A stretch of 64,000 nt of DNA from positions 1,406,501 to 1,470,500 of the forward strand of contig JBBCGG010000001.1 of assembly GCA_037200525.1 (NCBI GenBank), given 5' to 3'. The position numbers were made by a program, and so were the translations under genes. This DNA comes from Methylocella sp. (lineage in GTDB: Bacteria > Pseudomonadota > Alphaproteobacteria > Rhizobiales > Beijerinckiaceae). How positions within the stretch are numbered: position 1 is the stretch's first letter; every line of letters begins with the position of its first letter. The notes under the pieces are model-generated. The model saw nothing but the letters and a program-made list of their open reading frames with translations, made no database searches and was not told where the DNA came from. Shown here piece by piece: positions 34,757 to 43,765 of the stretch.

Positions 34757-35521
34757 ATGAGCATTTCCGAACCGAGCTCATTGGCTCTGCGGCCGCAAAC
34801 GAGCCTTCATTGCAGCTATCACGACGGCATGTTCTCGCATGAACCTCGATGGGAAAGTCGCGGCGGCAAGAGCGACGGATTTTTGCGCGCCCTTGAACAC
34901 AGTTATGAGATTGAGGCGACCTGCTTTCACGAAGCTGGCCATGCCGTCATAGATTACGCGCTTGGCATGGGCTGCGCTTCTGTCTCAATCGAGGCCAACT
35001 ATGCTATTCAAGCCGACGGAAAGCTTGGCGTGAGATACGGCGGGCTCGCTATGCCTTCAGCAAGAATGGCGCAGAAGTCCGGCCGGCAAATCAAGCGAAA
35101 CGTTTGGAACGAGGCAATTCTCATCTTCGGGGTTGTCAATTGCGCGGGACCAGCGGCGGAACGGAAGTTCAGGTTTCTCCACGACATGCCGCAGCGACTC
35201 CTTTTTGCCTCGGAAGGAGACCACAGCAATGTAGATGCCGCGGGAAAACGCCTCGAAATGTCGGGCCGCTGTAGCTTCGCATATAGGAGGCTCACCTGGC
35301 GAGTTGCTCAGCGCTATCTCGATCAAGAGGCGGTTTGGGGGGCTATAGAGGTCCTCGCAGACGAGCTTAACCTCGAATGGTCCAGGGTCGATCCCGATGG
35401 GACTGAGGAACAACCGAAGGCTGGAGATCAGATCAAAGCCGTCGTCGACGGGCGTCGAGCCCGCACCTTGATGCGACGGGCGGGCGTCCGTCCAGGAATG
35501 CTCGGAATAATGTTCGGATAG
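34757..35521 (+). CDS. M41-like zinc metallopeptidase
   Basis: 254 residues without the AAA domain of FtsH. The zinc site HEAGH (His58-Glu59-His62) opens a helix, and a distal EGDHSNVDAA (155-161) with Asp160 lies where M41 enzymes have their third ligand. CAGPAAER near 129-136 matches the helix after the active site in M41. A stand-alone M41-like protease two genes after an XRE repressor suggests it cleaves that repressor, like ImmA in ICEBs1, though ImmA is another family. A decayed copy lies at 52606-52791. Confidence 0.7.
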   Translation: MSISEPSSLALRPQTSLHCSYHDGMFSHEPRWESRGGKSDGFLRALEHSYEIEATCFHEAGHAVIDYALGMGCASVSIEANYAIQADGKLGVRYGGLAMPSARMAQKSGRQIKRNVWNEAILIFGVVNCAGPAAERKFRFLHDMPQRLLFASEGDHSNVDAAGKRLEMSGRCSFAYRRLTWRVAQRYLDQEAVWGAIEVLADELNLEWSRVDPDGTEEQPKAGDQIKAVVDGRRARTLMRRAGVRPGMLGIMFG

Positions 35522-35523
35522 AC

Positions 35524-35631
35524 GCAGCCGGCGTCGAGTTCATCGCCGAGAACGGCGGTGGGGCTGGGGTCAGGCTGAGAAGAAGCAAGAAGCAGGGCAA
35601 TTCGTCTGTAGACGGCCAAAACGAATTTTAA
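35524..35631 (+). pseudogene. Fragment of an XRE gene 3' end
   Basis: Reading from 35524 gives [20 protein letters not shown], then SKKQGNSSVDGQNEF and a stop: the C-terminal tail of the XRE family without its HTH. It begins 3 bp after the peptidase stop. It shows that another repressor copy once lay here. Confidence 0.65.
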
Positions 35632-35786
35632 CAGGCGGCAGGGGCCCACATCGTGCCGCCCAAGTCGTTTCGCAACTGATCATTCGGTAAACCGACCCCG
35701 CTGCCGAACTATTTGTCTATTTGGCGGCAAAAATGTGTTATTACAACGACAATTGCGCACAGAATGCGCTAAAATGGGAGGGGAAA

Positions 35787-36239
35787 ATGTCGGCAGTAAT
35801 TCCTAATTTGACCGCAAAAGATTTAGCTGCCCATCCCGGGTCCAGACAGAAACAGATAACTGCGCCAGCGGCCTTTACGATAAACCATAGTGGAGACGGC
35901 CGTGGTCCGGGGTCATATGTGACCAATTTCACAGCATATATATCTCAGTCGGTGGATCCTATTCGAACTTACCTCTCGATTAGCTATCACATCAGCAACA
36001 TTGATTGGAACAATGATCACGGACGCCCGGTTTCAGACACTTCGATTACTGGGTTTCTTAAAAGCAATGGCGTTAATATTCCTGACCCGAGTTTTACGTG
36101 GGGAGCGGGGCGATACCACTGTTGGTACCCTAGCGGCAAAAATATTCCATATACTTGGCCTATTGAAGACTTTTACGACATTATCGACGAACTACATCTC
36201 GAAGTCTCTCCCATAACCGGGCCTATTGGCCCATGTTAA
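35787..36239 (+). CDS. Unrecognised 150-residue protein
   Basis: Start ATG 35787, with a GGGAGGGG site just upstream; an in-frame earlier start adds 22 poorly supported residues. The sequence is rich in Ser, Tyr, Trp and Pro (ISQSVDPIRTYLSISYHISN, WGAGRYHCWYPSG), looks beta-rich, and has no signal peptide. Composition is lower in GC than the surroundings, hinting at separate acquisition. No family recognised. Confidence 0.5.
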   Translation: MSAVIPNLTAKDLAAHPGSRQKQITAPAAFTINHSGDGRGPGSYVTNFTAYISQSVDPIRTYLSISYHISNIDWNNDHGRPVSDTSITGFLKSNGVNIPDPSFTWGAGRYHCWYPSGKNIPYTWPIEDFYDIIDELHLEVSPITGPIGPC

Positions 36240-36333
36240 CGTGCGGTTATCCGCGCTGCCAGTTACCTAAAACCGGACAGCCCGCTCTATAAGGCTTCCG
36301 GCGAAATAGTTAGTGAATATAGGCGAAGTTCGA

Positions 36334-37056
36334 CTATTTAACCGTAACTTTCCAGTGCCCGCCCTTATCCTCAATGTCGTAGGAGTATCTAAATCTATTG
36401 CAAATCAATGCAAATCCATGAGACATAATAAAAGGCCGCACGCCGCTAATAGAATCACAACGGTAGTCGTTTTCCTTCACGAGCGTCACGAGCTCATTCA
36501 TTAGTTCTGAATTCCCTTTAAATTCATCATATATCGTAGCGTCAGACTCAATTGGAACGATAGTAGCGGCGATTTTAGGAACGTCATCTGCGGCGGCGGT
36601 AGGCGTTTGCGGAAGTAAAGGTGTGTATCCCGCCGGTGGAACGTAGGCGGAGCGGCCGCTCTCTACGGGCACTGAGGCAACCGGCGCGGGAGCTGATGCC
36701 GTACTTTGCACCGGACGGTCGGCGCTAGCCTCAGACAGTATGCGGAAGCTCATCCAGCCTTCGTGGTCCCAAGGCTCCTGAACCGATTTAAAGCTAACCC
36801 AAGCCCAGGTGATTCCGCGAAAGTCAGACTGGCTCAGACCGCACCACTGTACGGTCGACCCCTGGCTTAGCTTCCATAGGCCATTGCCTGTTAGGCTAGG
36901 GGTCGCACGAACCCACCCGAAGTCGGCAGAGCCCATCGGTTCGACCGATTCCTGCATGCACTTCTCGTGGGCTGTGGTTGAGGCGGAGAAGGCGGGCGTT
37001 GAGCACAGCATCAGAACGGCGGTAGCGTGCGCTAAAATTGTCTTAAGCTTATCCAT
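36334..37056 (-). CDS. Secreted protein with SH3-like and C-terminal domains
   Basis: 240 residues with a Sec signal peptide (about 1-25, ending TPAFSA). The first mature part (HEKCMQES ... VRATPSLTGNGLWKLSQG ... WAWVSFKS) has the look of a bacterial SH3 repeat. A Pro/Ala linker (about 115-155) leads to a C-terminal region ending CDSISGVRPFIMSHGFALICNRFRYSYDI. Possibly periplasmic, perhaps binding the cell wall; no family certain. It lies at the end of the virion-like gene block, outside its operon. Confidence 0.45.
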   Translation of the reverse strand: MDKLKTILAHATAVLMLCSTPAFSASTTAHEKCMQESVEPMGSADFGWVRATPSLTGNGLWKLSQGSTVQWCGLSQSDFRGITWAWVSFKSVQEPWDHEGWMSFRILSEASADRPVQSTASAPAPVASVPVESGRSAYVPPAGYTPLLPQTPTAAADDVPKIAATIVPIESDATIYDEFKGNSELMNELVTLVKENDYRCDSISGVRPFIMSHGFALICNRFRYSYDIEDKGGHWKVTVK

Positions 37057-37129
37057 TGAAATTACTCGAAATAAATAAGATTAATGCGTGGAGTTTGCGC
37101 GCCGTGAAGCCCAAAGTAAAGAGGACGCC

Positions 37130-38125
37130 TCACTGGTTGGCCGCCATCGCTGCAAATTGCGCGGACCCCTGCGGATTATTGGCGTAGGCCTCGAATATAC
37201 TGACCCAGCTGGCGGCATCGGGCTGCCTGAAGTTGCCGCAGTGACGGATGCTGCTGACGGTGAAGCCGCCCTGGAATGTGAGGCCCTGATTCACCGCCTG
37301 TGAGTTATTTCCCTGAACGTTTGTGATCAGCGTTTTAGGTAACGTAATGACGCTATTAAATTTGATGTCCCCACGCATCACAGTCTTGAACTGGATCTTG
37401 AAGGCCTCAATCCACGTGGGCTGGCCGATGAGATCCTCATATGCGATTACAGGGGCGGTAACCGGCGTGGTTCCGTCCACTGCGTCGATCCCGCCGGCAG
37501 TGTTGAAGTTCAAACTGACGCCGGAATAGGACGGACCCAAAATCTCCTGGCTTATCCGCCGAAGGTACGTCCCGAACTGCTCCAGATTCCCATGATAGCC
37601 AACCTCATCCTGGGCATAGACCAGCATCGGGCTAATCTGCACATTGACCTGCGTGCCTGGGTACGCCGTCCGCAGCGCATTCTGCAGCGGCTGAGACAGC
37701 GGCGTTCCCTTCTTCCAATTCAGAACGATGTTTTTTGGCGGCGTCTTCGGATTTGGGCCGATCGATGTCGGTGCATTAAATGGCGTCGTGATTACGAAGT
37801 CCTGGGTCTGGTCCGTGCCGATCCAGTTTGCGAAACATTGCCAGACTGAGCCCGTTACCAGAACGCCCTGCTGCTGTGGTTTGGCAAGCGGGAGACCAGC
37901 GCTCATTCCTCCCCTGACCGTGATCGGTTTACCAAACAAGCTCTGCGACTGCGAAATCGCCGCTAGACCGATGCCCCAAATGCGGACATAGGAACCAGCC
38001 GCGGGAACATCTGATGCTTGTACCTGAATATCCATCTCGACATTGAGGGCGCCGGGATCGAACTTGCCATTCACCAGCGAGGTATAATGCGGGCCGCCGC
38101 CGACGTTGATGTCATAGTATCGCAT
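37130..38125 (-). CDS. Putative virion protein (331 residues)
   Basis: Beta-rich sequence (MRYYDINVGGGPHYTSLVNG..., VQASDVPAAGSYVRIWGIGL) without signal peptide or transmembrane segment. Its place is last in the minus-strand block that holds terminase, DUF2213 and the glycine-rich fibre. It resembles phage hub/baseplate-type proteins in its early IGLAAISQSQSLFGKPITVRGGMSAGLPLA segment. Assignment to the virion is by context and general character. Confidence 0.5.
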   Translation of the reverse strand: MRYYDINVGGGPHYTSLVNGKFDPGALNVEMDIQVQASDVPAAGSYVRIWGIGLAAISQSQSLFGKPITVRGGMSAGLPLAKPQQQGVLVTGSVWQCFANWIGTDQTQDFVITTPFNAPTSIGPNPKTPPKNIVLNWKKGTPLSQPLQNALRTAYPGTQVNVQISPMLVYAQDEVGYHGNLEQFGTYLRRISQEILGPSYSGVSLNFNTAGGIDAVDGTTPVTAPVIAYEDLIGQPTWIEAFKIQFKTVMRGDIKFNSVITLPKTLITNVQGNNSQAVNQGLTFQGGFTVSSIRHCGNFRQPDAASWVSIFEAYANNPQGSAQFAAMAANQ

Positions 38126-38184
38126 TCGGTTTCCTTATCGCGTGAGGAATGGCCAACGTGGACGCAAAATCTGCGGTCACGTGG

Positions 38185-38445
38185 CTATTGGACCATCCGG
38201 CTCGCTACTCGATATTCGGAGCCCGGTGAGCCACAGCGGCGAGCAAATTCGCGGTCAAACATATCCAACGCGGCGTATCGCCATTCCAAGTCGGCGCTCT
38301 GGACATCGCATTCTGGATCGTCATCCAACTGACTGTGGATGGCGTCGAGTTCAACGATGCGATTGACGATCGCCTCCTCCAGCCCCGCGATATCGAGACT
38401 GGTCGCGCGATCCCGCAAGGTTGCTATCATGTTGTCACTGAGCAT
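38185..38445 (-). CDS. Small acidic helical protein
   Basis: 86 residues (MLSDNMIATLRDRATSLDIAG...), helical and acidic, between the fibre and hub-like genes of the island's virion block. No recognised domain; chaperone-like proteins often occupy such positions. The reading frame is well separated from its neighbours (38 and 59 bp gaps). Confidence 0.45.
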   Translation of the reverse strand: MLSDNMIATLRDRATSLDIAGLEEAIVNRIVELDAIHSQLDDDPECDVQSADLEWRYAALDMFDREFARRCGSPGSEYRVASRMVQ

Positions 38446-38482
38446 TTGATCTCGTCTCCAGAGATTGAATTGGGGCGGGAGC

Positions 38483-39379
38483 CTAATTGCTGAGTTCTTG
38501 GATTAGGACGAGCCCGCCAGCTCCTGCGCCGCCAGTTCCTGGGCCAGAACCACCGTTGCCGCCGGAGCCGCCGCCCCCGGGAAAGTTACCGGGGCTGCTT
38601 AAAGTGCTGCCACCGCTACCCGTTCCGCCGTAGGCGAGAGAGGTGCCGAACGAGGCCCCTCCAATTCCCGAAAAGTTGTCATTGCCGTTAGTTGTGAATC
38701 CGATGCCGCCGCTGTTGCCGGCAAAGCCGAATCCACCCGTGCCCCCGGTTCCTCCTGGACCAGGAACGCCAGGTGACCCGCCATGACCAGGATTTGCGGT
38801 GATGAACGACCCGAACGAGCTCGACGTGCCGTTCGCTCCCGCCGCGCCGCCCGTGCCCACAGTGACGGCAATGGTTGTCCCAGGGGTTATCATAAAGACG
38901 CCCTGTCGATATTCACCGCCTCCGCCACCCGCTCCCGCTACATGGCTGCCCGCGCCTACATTCTGGCCACCGCCGCCGCCACCCCAAATCTGGACGAAGA
39001 CGCGTGTAACGCCCGCTGATGGCGTGTAAGTTCCCGAAGTCGAGAACCCGATAACCGTATTCGCGGTCGGCGTGATGATTGGATTCGGAGAGGCGATGAC
39101 AAAGGACGAGCCGTTATAGACGACAACAGCCAGATTACCGCCGACAAACTCGCCGCCGGTCAGTGTCGCCAGTCCGCTGCCCGTCACCTTATCGACAATG
39201 ACGTTGCCGAAGCTGTTGACGTTTATGGTCGTCGCGGTGGTGTTATCAGAGGCAACCGGAAACATCAGTGGGACGCCCAAGAGATCGGCGTAAGACGTGC
39301 AATTAGGAACCGTAAGAGCGATGGCGTTGCCTGTGCCAGTCGCTACGCCTACCCAGGTCTGTTGGTCAGAAAAGCTCAC
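38483..39379 (-). CDS. Glycine-rich phage tail fibre
   Basis: 298 residues with a GTG start at 39377-39379 (VSFSDQQTWVGVATGTGNAI), preceded by GGAG at 8 bp. The N-terminal half is beta-structured (NVNSFGNVIVDKVTG); the segment GTYTPSAGVTRVFVQIWGGG marks the start of a glycine-rich domain that runs to the end with runs of GGGG and GGTGGTGGFG. Phage fibres of this type use the glycine-rich part as a variable receptor-binding tip. The C-terminus GAGGLVLIQEL is a common end. Confidence 0.8.
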   Translation of the reverse strand: MSFSDQQTWVGVATGTGNAIALTVPNCTSYADLLGVPLMFPVASDNTTATTINVNSFGNVIVDKVTGSGLATLTGGEFVGGNLAVVVYNGSSFVIASPNPIITPTANTVIGFSTSGTYTPSAGVTRVFVQIWGGGGGGQNVGAGSHVAGAGGGGGEYRQGVFMITPGTTIAVTVGTGGAAGANGTSSSFGSFITANPGHGGSPGVPGPGGTGGTGGFGFAGNSGGIGFTTNGNDNFSGIGGASFGTSLAYGGTGSGGSTLSSPGNFPGGGGSGGNGGSGPGTGGAGAGGLVLIQELSN

Positions 39380-39528
39380 CTGTAAAACTCCATAATGGCA
39401 ATTAAAAAAGCGCGGCCCCCGGCTCTGGAAAGACAGCAAAGCAAGCCAGGAGCCGCGCAGTTTTCGCCGATCTACAGCTCCGGGGAAAAGAGGAAGCAGA
39501 ACCCCGAGGCGAGATCTAAGCGAACTGG

Positions 39529-40179
39529 TTAAACGCTTTCCTTCGTCATGAACCTAGTGACGCGGCGAGCTGGACGCTTCATTGACTTAATGAAGCTCGT
39601 CCCGAAAAACTCGGTGCTGCGGAAGCCGGTCACCGGGTCGATTTTGGTGCGCTCCATGAGCCGACCTTCGGGGACAATCGGGTTGTGGGACGCAGCAACA
39701 GCGTCGGCATAGATCCTGGCCTCGAAGGCATCAAAGGCACCATCGGGAATCGCCCGAATATCCTTCGGTTCCACGTCCTTGAAGGACGGGCTATATTGCA
39801 AATACGGGAACATCATGCGATTGCGGTAAGCTCGTACTGACTCGCCATCCATAGGACGTGGAGCAGACGAACCAAAGGCCTGAGCCACCGCATCAGCGCG
39901 ACCCTGGGCGTCAGCGAGCGTGGCGCGATGAGCTGCATCCGCAACGATGTTGGGCTTGTCGTCGGAGCCTTCGTCGTCTTTCTTGGCTGCGTCCTTTTTC
40001 TCGGGGGACTCGCCAAGCGCTGCAATTTTTCCTTCCAGCGCATCAAGCTTGCTCATGCAGGCGTCGAGAGCAGAGAGCACTTTCTCAGGCACAACAGCCG
40101 CTGCTTCGGCGTCCTTCTTGGCCTTGTCGGCTTTCAGGGTAGCATCGATCTCGGCGGCTTTTTTCTCTTGTTCGGTCAT
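39529..40179 (-). CDS. Putative scaffold-type virion protein
   Basis: 216 residues. The first 65 are a charged Lys/Glu/Ala-rich coiled coil (EKKAAEIDATLKADKAKKDA), the rest more globular (DGESVRAYRNRMMFPYLQY, NPIVPEGRLMERTKIDPVTG). It follows the DUF2213 gene by 3 bp. In tailed phages the protease is followed by scaffold or capsid genes, so a scaffold role is plausible. No major capsid protein is recognisable in the block. Confidence 0.5.
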   Translation of the reverse strand: MTEQEKKAAEIDATLKADKAKKDAEAAAVVPEKVLSALDACMSKLDALEGKIAALGESPEKKDAAKKDDEGSDDKPNIVADAAHRATLADAQGRADAVAQAFGSSAPRPMDGESVRAYRNRMMFPYLQYSPSFKDVEPKDIRAIPDGAFDAFEARIYADAVAASHNPIVPEGRLMERTKIDPVTGFRSTEFFGTSFIKSMKRPARRVTRFMTKESV

Positions 40180-40182
40180 AGT

Positions 40183-40764
40183 TTAAACTTCCTTGGGTTC
40201 TGTTTGAGTTTCAGTTTCGGTGATTTCAACGCCTGGACCGTTTTCACCATTGGATCGGGTCCACACGCCATGATTTCCCGCGCCCGTGTAGACAAGCGCG
40301 AGGTGGTCGATGAGCAGAGGCTCGCCTTCGACAATCATGGGAATGCCATCGATATCGACTGTTGCCGACGCTCCCGGTTCGAGCAGCACGCCGGGGCTTG
40401 TGTCGAACATACCGCCTGCAATCATTGAACAGGCAGTGCTATCCAGGACTCGAGCGACGCCCCAGAGCTCGTCATTTCGAACGAACGAATGGACCACCAT
40501 GCCGACACTGCGCTCGCCAAAAAATCGAGATGTCAGCGCGTTGTCAGCGGGGTGTTCAATAACCACAGGCAATCCGAGGACTCGCCGGCGCATTTCGTCG
40601 GATAGCCAAACGTCTGGGTCTCTGAAAACATATTCGCTGAGCGAAGGCCGATAGGCGCAACCAGTCCCAGAGAGTCTCAACGCGACATAGTCGCTGTTGG
40701 CAAAGCGCGTCGGAGAGGGCATCTCGCCCGAGGCCACGGACAATGCCACATCGAGCTCGTTCAT
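40183..40764 (-). CDS. DUF2213 prohead-protease-like protein
   Basis: 193 residues from ATG 40762-40764 (MNELDVALSVASG). DUF2213 proteins of phages and prophages carry a prohead maturation protease-like fold; visible segments are VVIEHPADNALT with the candidate catalytic His, GMVVHSFVRNDELWGVARV, and GMFDTSPG with a possible Ser. It would cleave capsid or scaffold during assembly. It overlaps the RHH gene stop by 4 bp. Confidence 0.7.
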   Translation of the reverse strand: MNELDVALSVASGEMPSPTRFANSDYVALRLSGTGCAYRPSLSEYVFRDPDVWLSDEMRRRVLGLPVVIEHPADNALTSRFFGERSVGMVVHSFVRNDELWGVARVLDSTACSMIAGGMFDTSPGVLLEPGASATVDIDGIPMIVEGEPLLIDHLALVYTGAGNHGVWTRSNGENGPGVEITETETQTEPKEV

Positions 40765-41030
40765 TCGGAGCCGTCCCAAGAGCCATCGTGGGCGCGGAGC
40801 CGGTCTTCACGCGGCTGTATTGGCCGCCCCATTGAGAATTCAGCAATCTCGTTGTCCTTATTCTCGAAGAGCCACCCCTCAAGCACGCGCCCGACAAGCC
40901 AGCTCCGCGACACCCCCAACCGCTTCGCAAAAGCGTCGAGCTGCAAGGTCAGGTCTGAATCGAGGTAAATCGAAGCGATCTTCTTTCCGCTCGATTTGAT
41001 ATCTCTGTGAGTAGTTAATTCATTTTCCAT
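40761..41030 (-). CDS. Ribbon-helix-helix DNA-binding protein
   Basis: 89 residues from ATG 41028-41030 (MENELTTHRDIKSSGKK...). The segment KKIASIYLDSDLTLQLDAFAKRLGVSRSWLVGRVLEGWL is a typical RHH/CopG-type DNA-binding unit (beta strand, helix, helix with SRSWLV). The tail is charged. It starts the structural part after the terminase and a small gene and may regulate the late genes. Confidence 0.7.
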   Translation of the reverse strand: MENELTTHRDIKSSGKKIASIYLDSDLTLQLDAFAKRLGVSRSWLVGRVLEGWLFENKDNEIAEFSMGRPIQPREDRLRAHDGSWDGSE

Positions 41031-41145
41031 CACCACTATCTAGTATAAGTATTGTTATGTGTCAATATTGACGCATGACTGCACAATACATCGCGTGTCA
41101 TGTACTGGCGCGTTCTGACGACTAGTGGCGACTTAATCTATCTAA

Positions 41146-41349
41146 TTATTTATTGTCTTTTTTGATGAAGCGGCGTGAGAGCGTCGCTGAGGACTCTTCG
41201 AGCTTCTTCTTTGCGGCCAGTTCCATCAGGTCAGCATAAGTCAGGCGCTCGACCGCTACATCAATCATCGCCTGCTCAATCCGCCGTAGTCGCGTTTCAT
41301 GATTATCAAAACGCGCGGCGATGAACACCGCGTCGGCATCATTACTCAT
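41146..41349 (-). CDS. Small protein after the large terminase
   Basis: 67 residues from ATG 41347-41349 (MSNDADAVFIAARFDNHETR), helical and charged. It overlaps the terminase end slightly. No recognised family. Its position between terminase and RHH gene suits a small phage accessory protein. Confidence 0.4.
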   Translation of the reverse strand: MSNDADAVFIAARFDNHETRLRRIEQAMIDVAVERLTYADLMELAAKKKLEESSATLSRRFIKKDNK

Positions 41350-41375
41350 CGTTGTCTCCTTGCTTTGTTTGAATG

Positions 41376-43316
41376 TCATTGGCTATTTAATCCTAAAACG
41401 ATCGCATAGACCGACGCTGCCCGTAGCGGGTCATCAATGAGGTCTGCTCCGCCGCTGAAATCGAGCGCTCCACCGATTGGACTGGAGCGACCTTTGGTCT
41501 CGACGATTCCGGTAACCTTGACTGACCCGGCCGAAATGTGAGACGCGGCAGAGAGCTTCTGTTGGGTGACATCCTCCATGTGCAGCGGGATGGCATGCAC
41601 GGCGTTGGAATTTAGGCCACTGCGAATCGCCAAAGGCAGCAGGTCCTTTGTGGCAAAAAGACCAGGTGAGCCGCCCCTCGCTCCGCACTCTGCGATGAGC
41701 TCAAACAGCCGCTTGATCACGTCCTGAAACAACCCATGCCGAATGTGGCCAACCTCGAAGTCGACGATCACCAACGGCGTGCCAAAGTATCTCGATCGCG
41801 CGACACAGACAGTCGCAACCAGCCCCGACTTGTCGACAGCCATGACGGCGAAGACAAAATCGCATTTCGTCGGCGTCGGCGCCGGGGCTTCAGAAACGAG
41901 CAAGTCGCTCTGCCGAACCAACGCAGGCCGTCTGTCCAAATCCAAGCCAACGAGGACCCCAGCTACGACGTTTGAGATATCATCCTTGCCGCCGGGGCTG
42001 TGATCGACGCTGTCCCGGCCCGAGCGGGCTGTACGTCTCTCCAAGCCCACCAGCTGGGCTGACAAGCGTTGATGCTCCAAGAGCTCGACTCGCTTGGCGT
42101 TGAGCAATGGCAGCAAGTCCAGGTATAGGTCGCTTTTTGGGCGAGCACTTTGTTCGAAACTGATTCCGTGCTCATTGAACCTCGCTTTCGGCCAAGCGCC
42201 GGCATATCGATCGCCAACGACGCGGGTTATCCCGTAGCGCCGTAGCAGCTCGACGCATTGCTCAACGGCTTGCTCAGGGTCAAAGGGCGCACGTATCTCT
42301 AACAATGCGTCAAGGATGCAGATAGCGACGCCGACGGCACTGGTTTCGAGATGGCCCACAGCCAAAGTCATTGAATCGCCAACTCCGCCCGATGGATCGA
42401 CAAAGGCCGCGTATGTCGTGCCTGGAACGAAGGGCAGCTCACGCCTGCCGCTGATAGTCACGGCGTTAACGATTTCTAGACTAACGAAGTCCGCCAAATC
42501 ATCCCGGAACTCAGCACCGTATTCTGCGCGGGCTGCTTCCGGGTCGGATTCGTATGCCTCCGCAATAATTGCCGGATCAATGCGTGGGTTCATCGTCGAC
42601 GTATCGGCTTTCCAGACCAGCACTCGGGCGTCGTCCTTGCCGTAGTGGCGGCGATAGGCGTTGTATAGCTCGCCCTTCTTCGCGTATGGCGACGAGGCCA
42701 AGAGCAACATGGAGCCGGGCAGCGACGCCATGCCGGGGCGGAGAGCGCGCAGGATTTCGGTATCGGGATTCGCACTCGACTCTTCTAGGCGCCAGAAGGC
42801 GATTTCGTCAGCCAGAACTGCCGCAAAAGAATAACCGCGCGTTGTACGGAATGACGCCGTCGAGATCTCGATCACCACGCGATTGGACAACGTGATTGCT
42901 TCGTTGGTTTCATCCTCAACCAGCGTCGCCAGCAGCGGGACAGCTTTGAGCAGCCCTGACACGTACCGGAAGATGCTACGCGCCTGTTGCCTGTTAGCGG
43001 CGAGTACGGCGACCGTGGCCATTTCGCCCGGCGCCAAATGCGGAGTATAGTCCCGACAGGCCAGATAGACGGCGATCAATGCAAGTACCCGCGATTTGCC
43101 CCCGCGACGCCCCACGATGAGCGCAGCCTCGGAGGACGGGGACGTCGGAGCCACGGAGCGGCCCGTACAGGCCCGATAAGCCTCTAGCTGGGCCTCGGAT
43201 AGCGGCAAGCCAAACAAAGCCGCCAGGAAGGCTTTCCAACCATCCCAGCTATCGCCCTTGAAATGCGGTGCGAACAGTGCTGGGTCGTGGAGCTCGTCAA
43301 TGATGGTCCGGTTCAT
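41376..43316 (-). CDS. Phage terminase large subunit (Terminase_6-like)
   Basis: 646 residues. Walker A VGRRGGKSR (68-76), Walker B AAVLADE with Asp170-Glu171, coupling motif LLLASSPYAKKGELY, and a C-terminal nuclease domain beginning YAAFVDPSGG with Asp307. It packages DNA into proheads. It is unrelated to the GpA-type terminase of element A, so the two islands use different packaging machines. It overlaps the preceding gene by 4 bp. No portal gene follows, which is unusual for a full phage. Confidence 0.88.
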   Translation of the reverse strand: MNRTIIDELHDPALFAPHFKGDSWDGWKAFLAALFGLPLSEAQLEAYRACTGRSVAPTSPSSEAALIVGRRGGKSRVLALIAVYLACRDYTPHLAPGEMATVAVLAANRQQARSIFRYVSGLLKAVPLLATLVEDETNEAITLSNRVVIEISTASFRTTRGYSFAAVLADEIAFWRLEESSANPDTEILRALRPGMASLPGSMLLLASSPYAKKGELYNAYRRHYGKDDARVLVWKADTSTMNPRIDPAIIAEAYESDPEAARAEYGAEFRDDLADFVSLEIVNAVTISGRRELPFVPGTTYAAFVDPSGGVGDSMTLAVGHLETSAVGVAICILDALLEIRAPFDPEQAVEQCVELLRRYGITRVVGDRYAGAWPKARFNEHGISFEQSARPKSDLYLDLLPLLNAKRVELLEHQRLSAQLVGLERRTARSGRDSVDHSPGGKDDISNVVAGVLVGLDLDRRPALVRQSDLLVSEAPAPTPTKCDFVFAVMAVDKSGLVATVCVARSRYFGTPLVIVDFEVGHIRHGLFQDVIKRLFELIAECGARGGSPGLFATKDLLPLAIRSGLNSNAVHAIPLHMEDVTQQKLSAASHISAGSVKVTGIVETKGRSSPIGGALDFSGGADLIDDPLRAASVYAIVLGLNSQ

Positions 43317-43765
43317 TGGTCGCCTTCACTTTCGGCCTCAGCCTGCATTCTGCGATAGTCTAGAATCGTAAGCGGCTTGACCGTCTTGGCCACACGCTGA
43401 AGCCCCAGGCGAGACGCACAGCGGCCAAGCCTGTCCGTGAGGGAGCCCAGCAACTCAAGATCGACATCACGGCCGGCTACCGCCGCAGCCTCGATGAGCT
43501 CGCATTGGATTGATAGGATGGCTGCTCTTCGCGCCAATTGACGTTGGAGCTCGCTCAAATGGTCGGAGCCGCCGAGGTCCAAGAGAATCTGTTCAAGGAC
43601 ATCGGAGAACCGCCTGGCAGCCGCGGAACGGCCATCAACGGTGTCAGGAGCAAAGAGGCGACTGCCATTCGATATCGCGCTACGGTTCTGTGCCGATTTG
43701 CCAGCTTTCGGGGCACGAGCGGCTACCGTCTTGCTAGCGACCTTGGGTATAGTTTCGTCGGTCAT
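43313..43765 (-). CDS. Putative terminase small subunit
   Basis: 150 residues. A basic, disordered N-terminus (KTVAARAPKAGKSAQNRS) leads to a helical core (SDVLEQILLDLGGSDHLSELQRQLARRAAIL, LLGSLTDRLGRCASRLGLQ). It is directly upstream of and overlaps the large terminase, as small subunits usually do. Repeats of GGGTCCGCATGG type lie at its start (43,774-43,796). Confidence 0.55.
   Translation of the reverse strand: MTDETIPKVASKTVAARAPKAGKSAQNRSAISNGSRLFAPDTVDGRSAAARRFSDVLEQILLDLGGSDHLSELQRQLARRAAILSIQCELIEAAAVAGRDVDLELLGSLTDRLGRCASRLGLQRVAKTVKPLTILDYRRMQAEAESEGDQ

Noticed and set aside
38483-39000. DNA repeats in the fibre gene
   Set aside because: The repetition comes from Gly-rich coding sequence (GGC/GGT codons), not from a separate DNA repeat or CRISPR.
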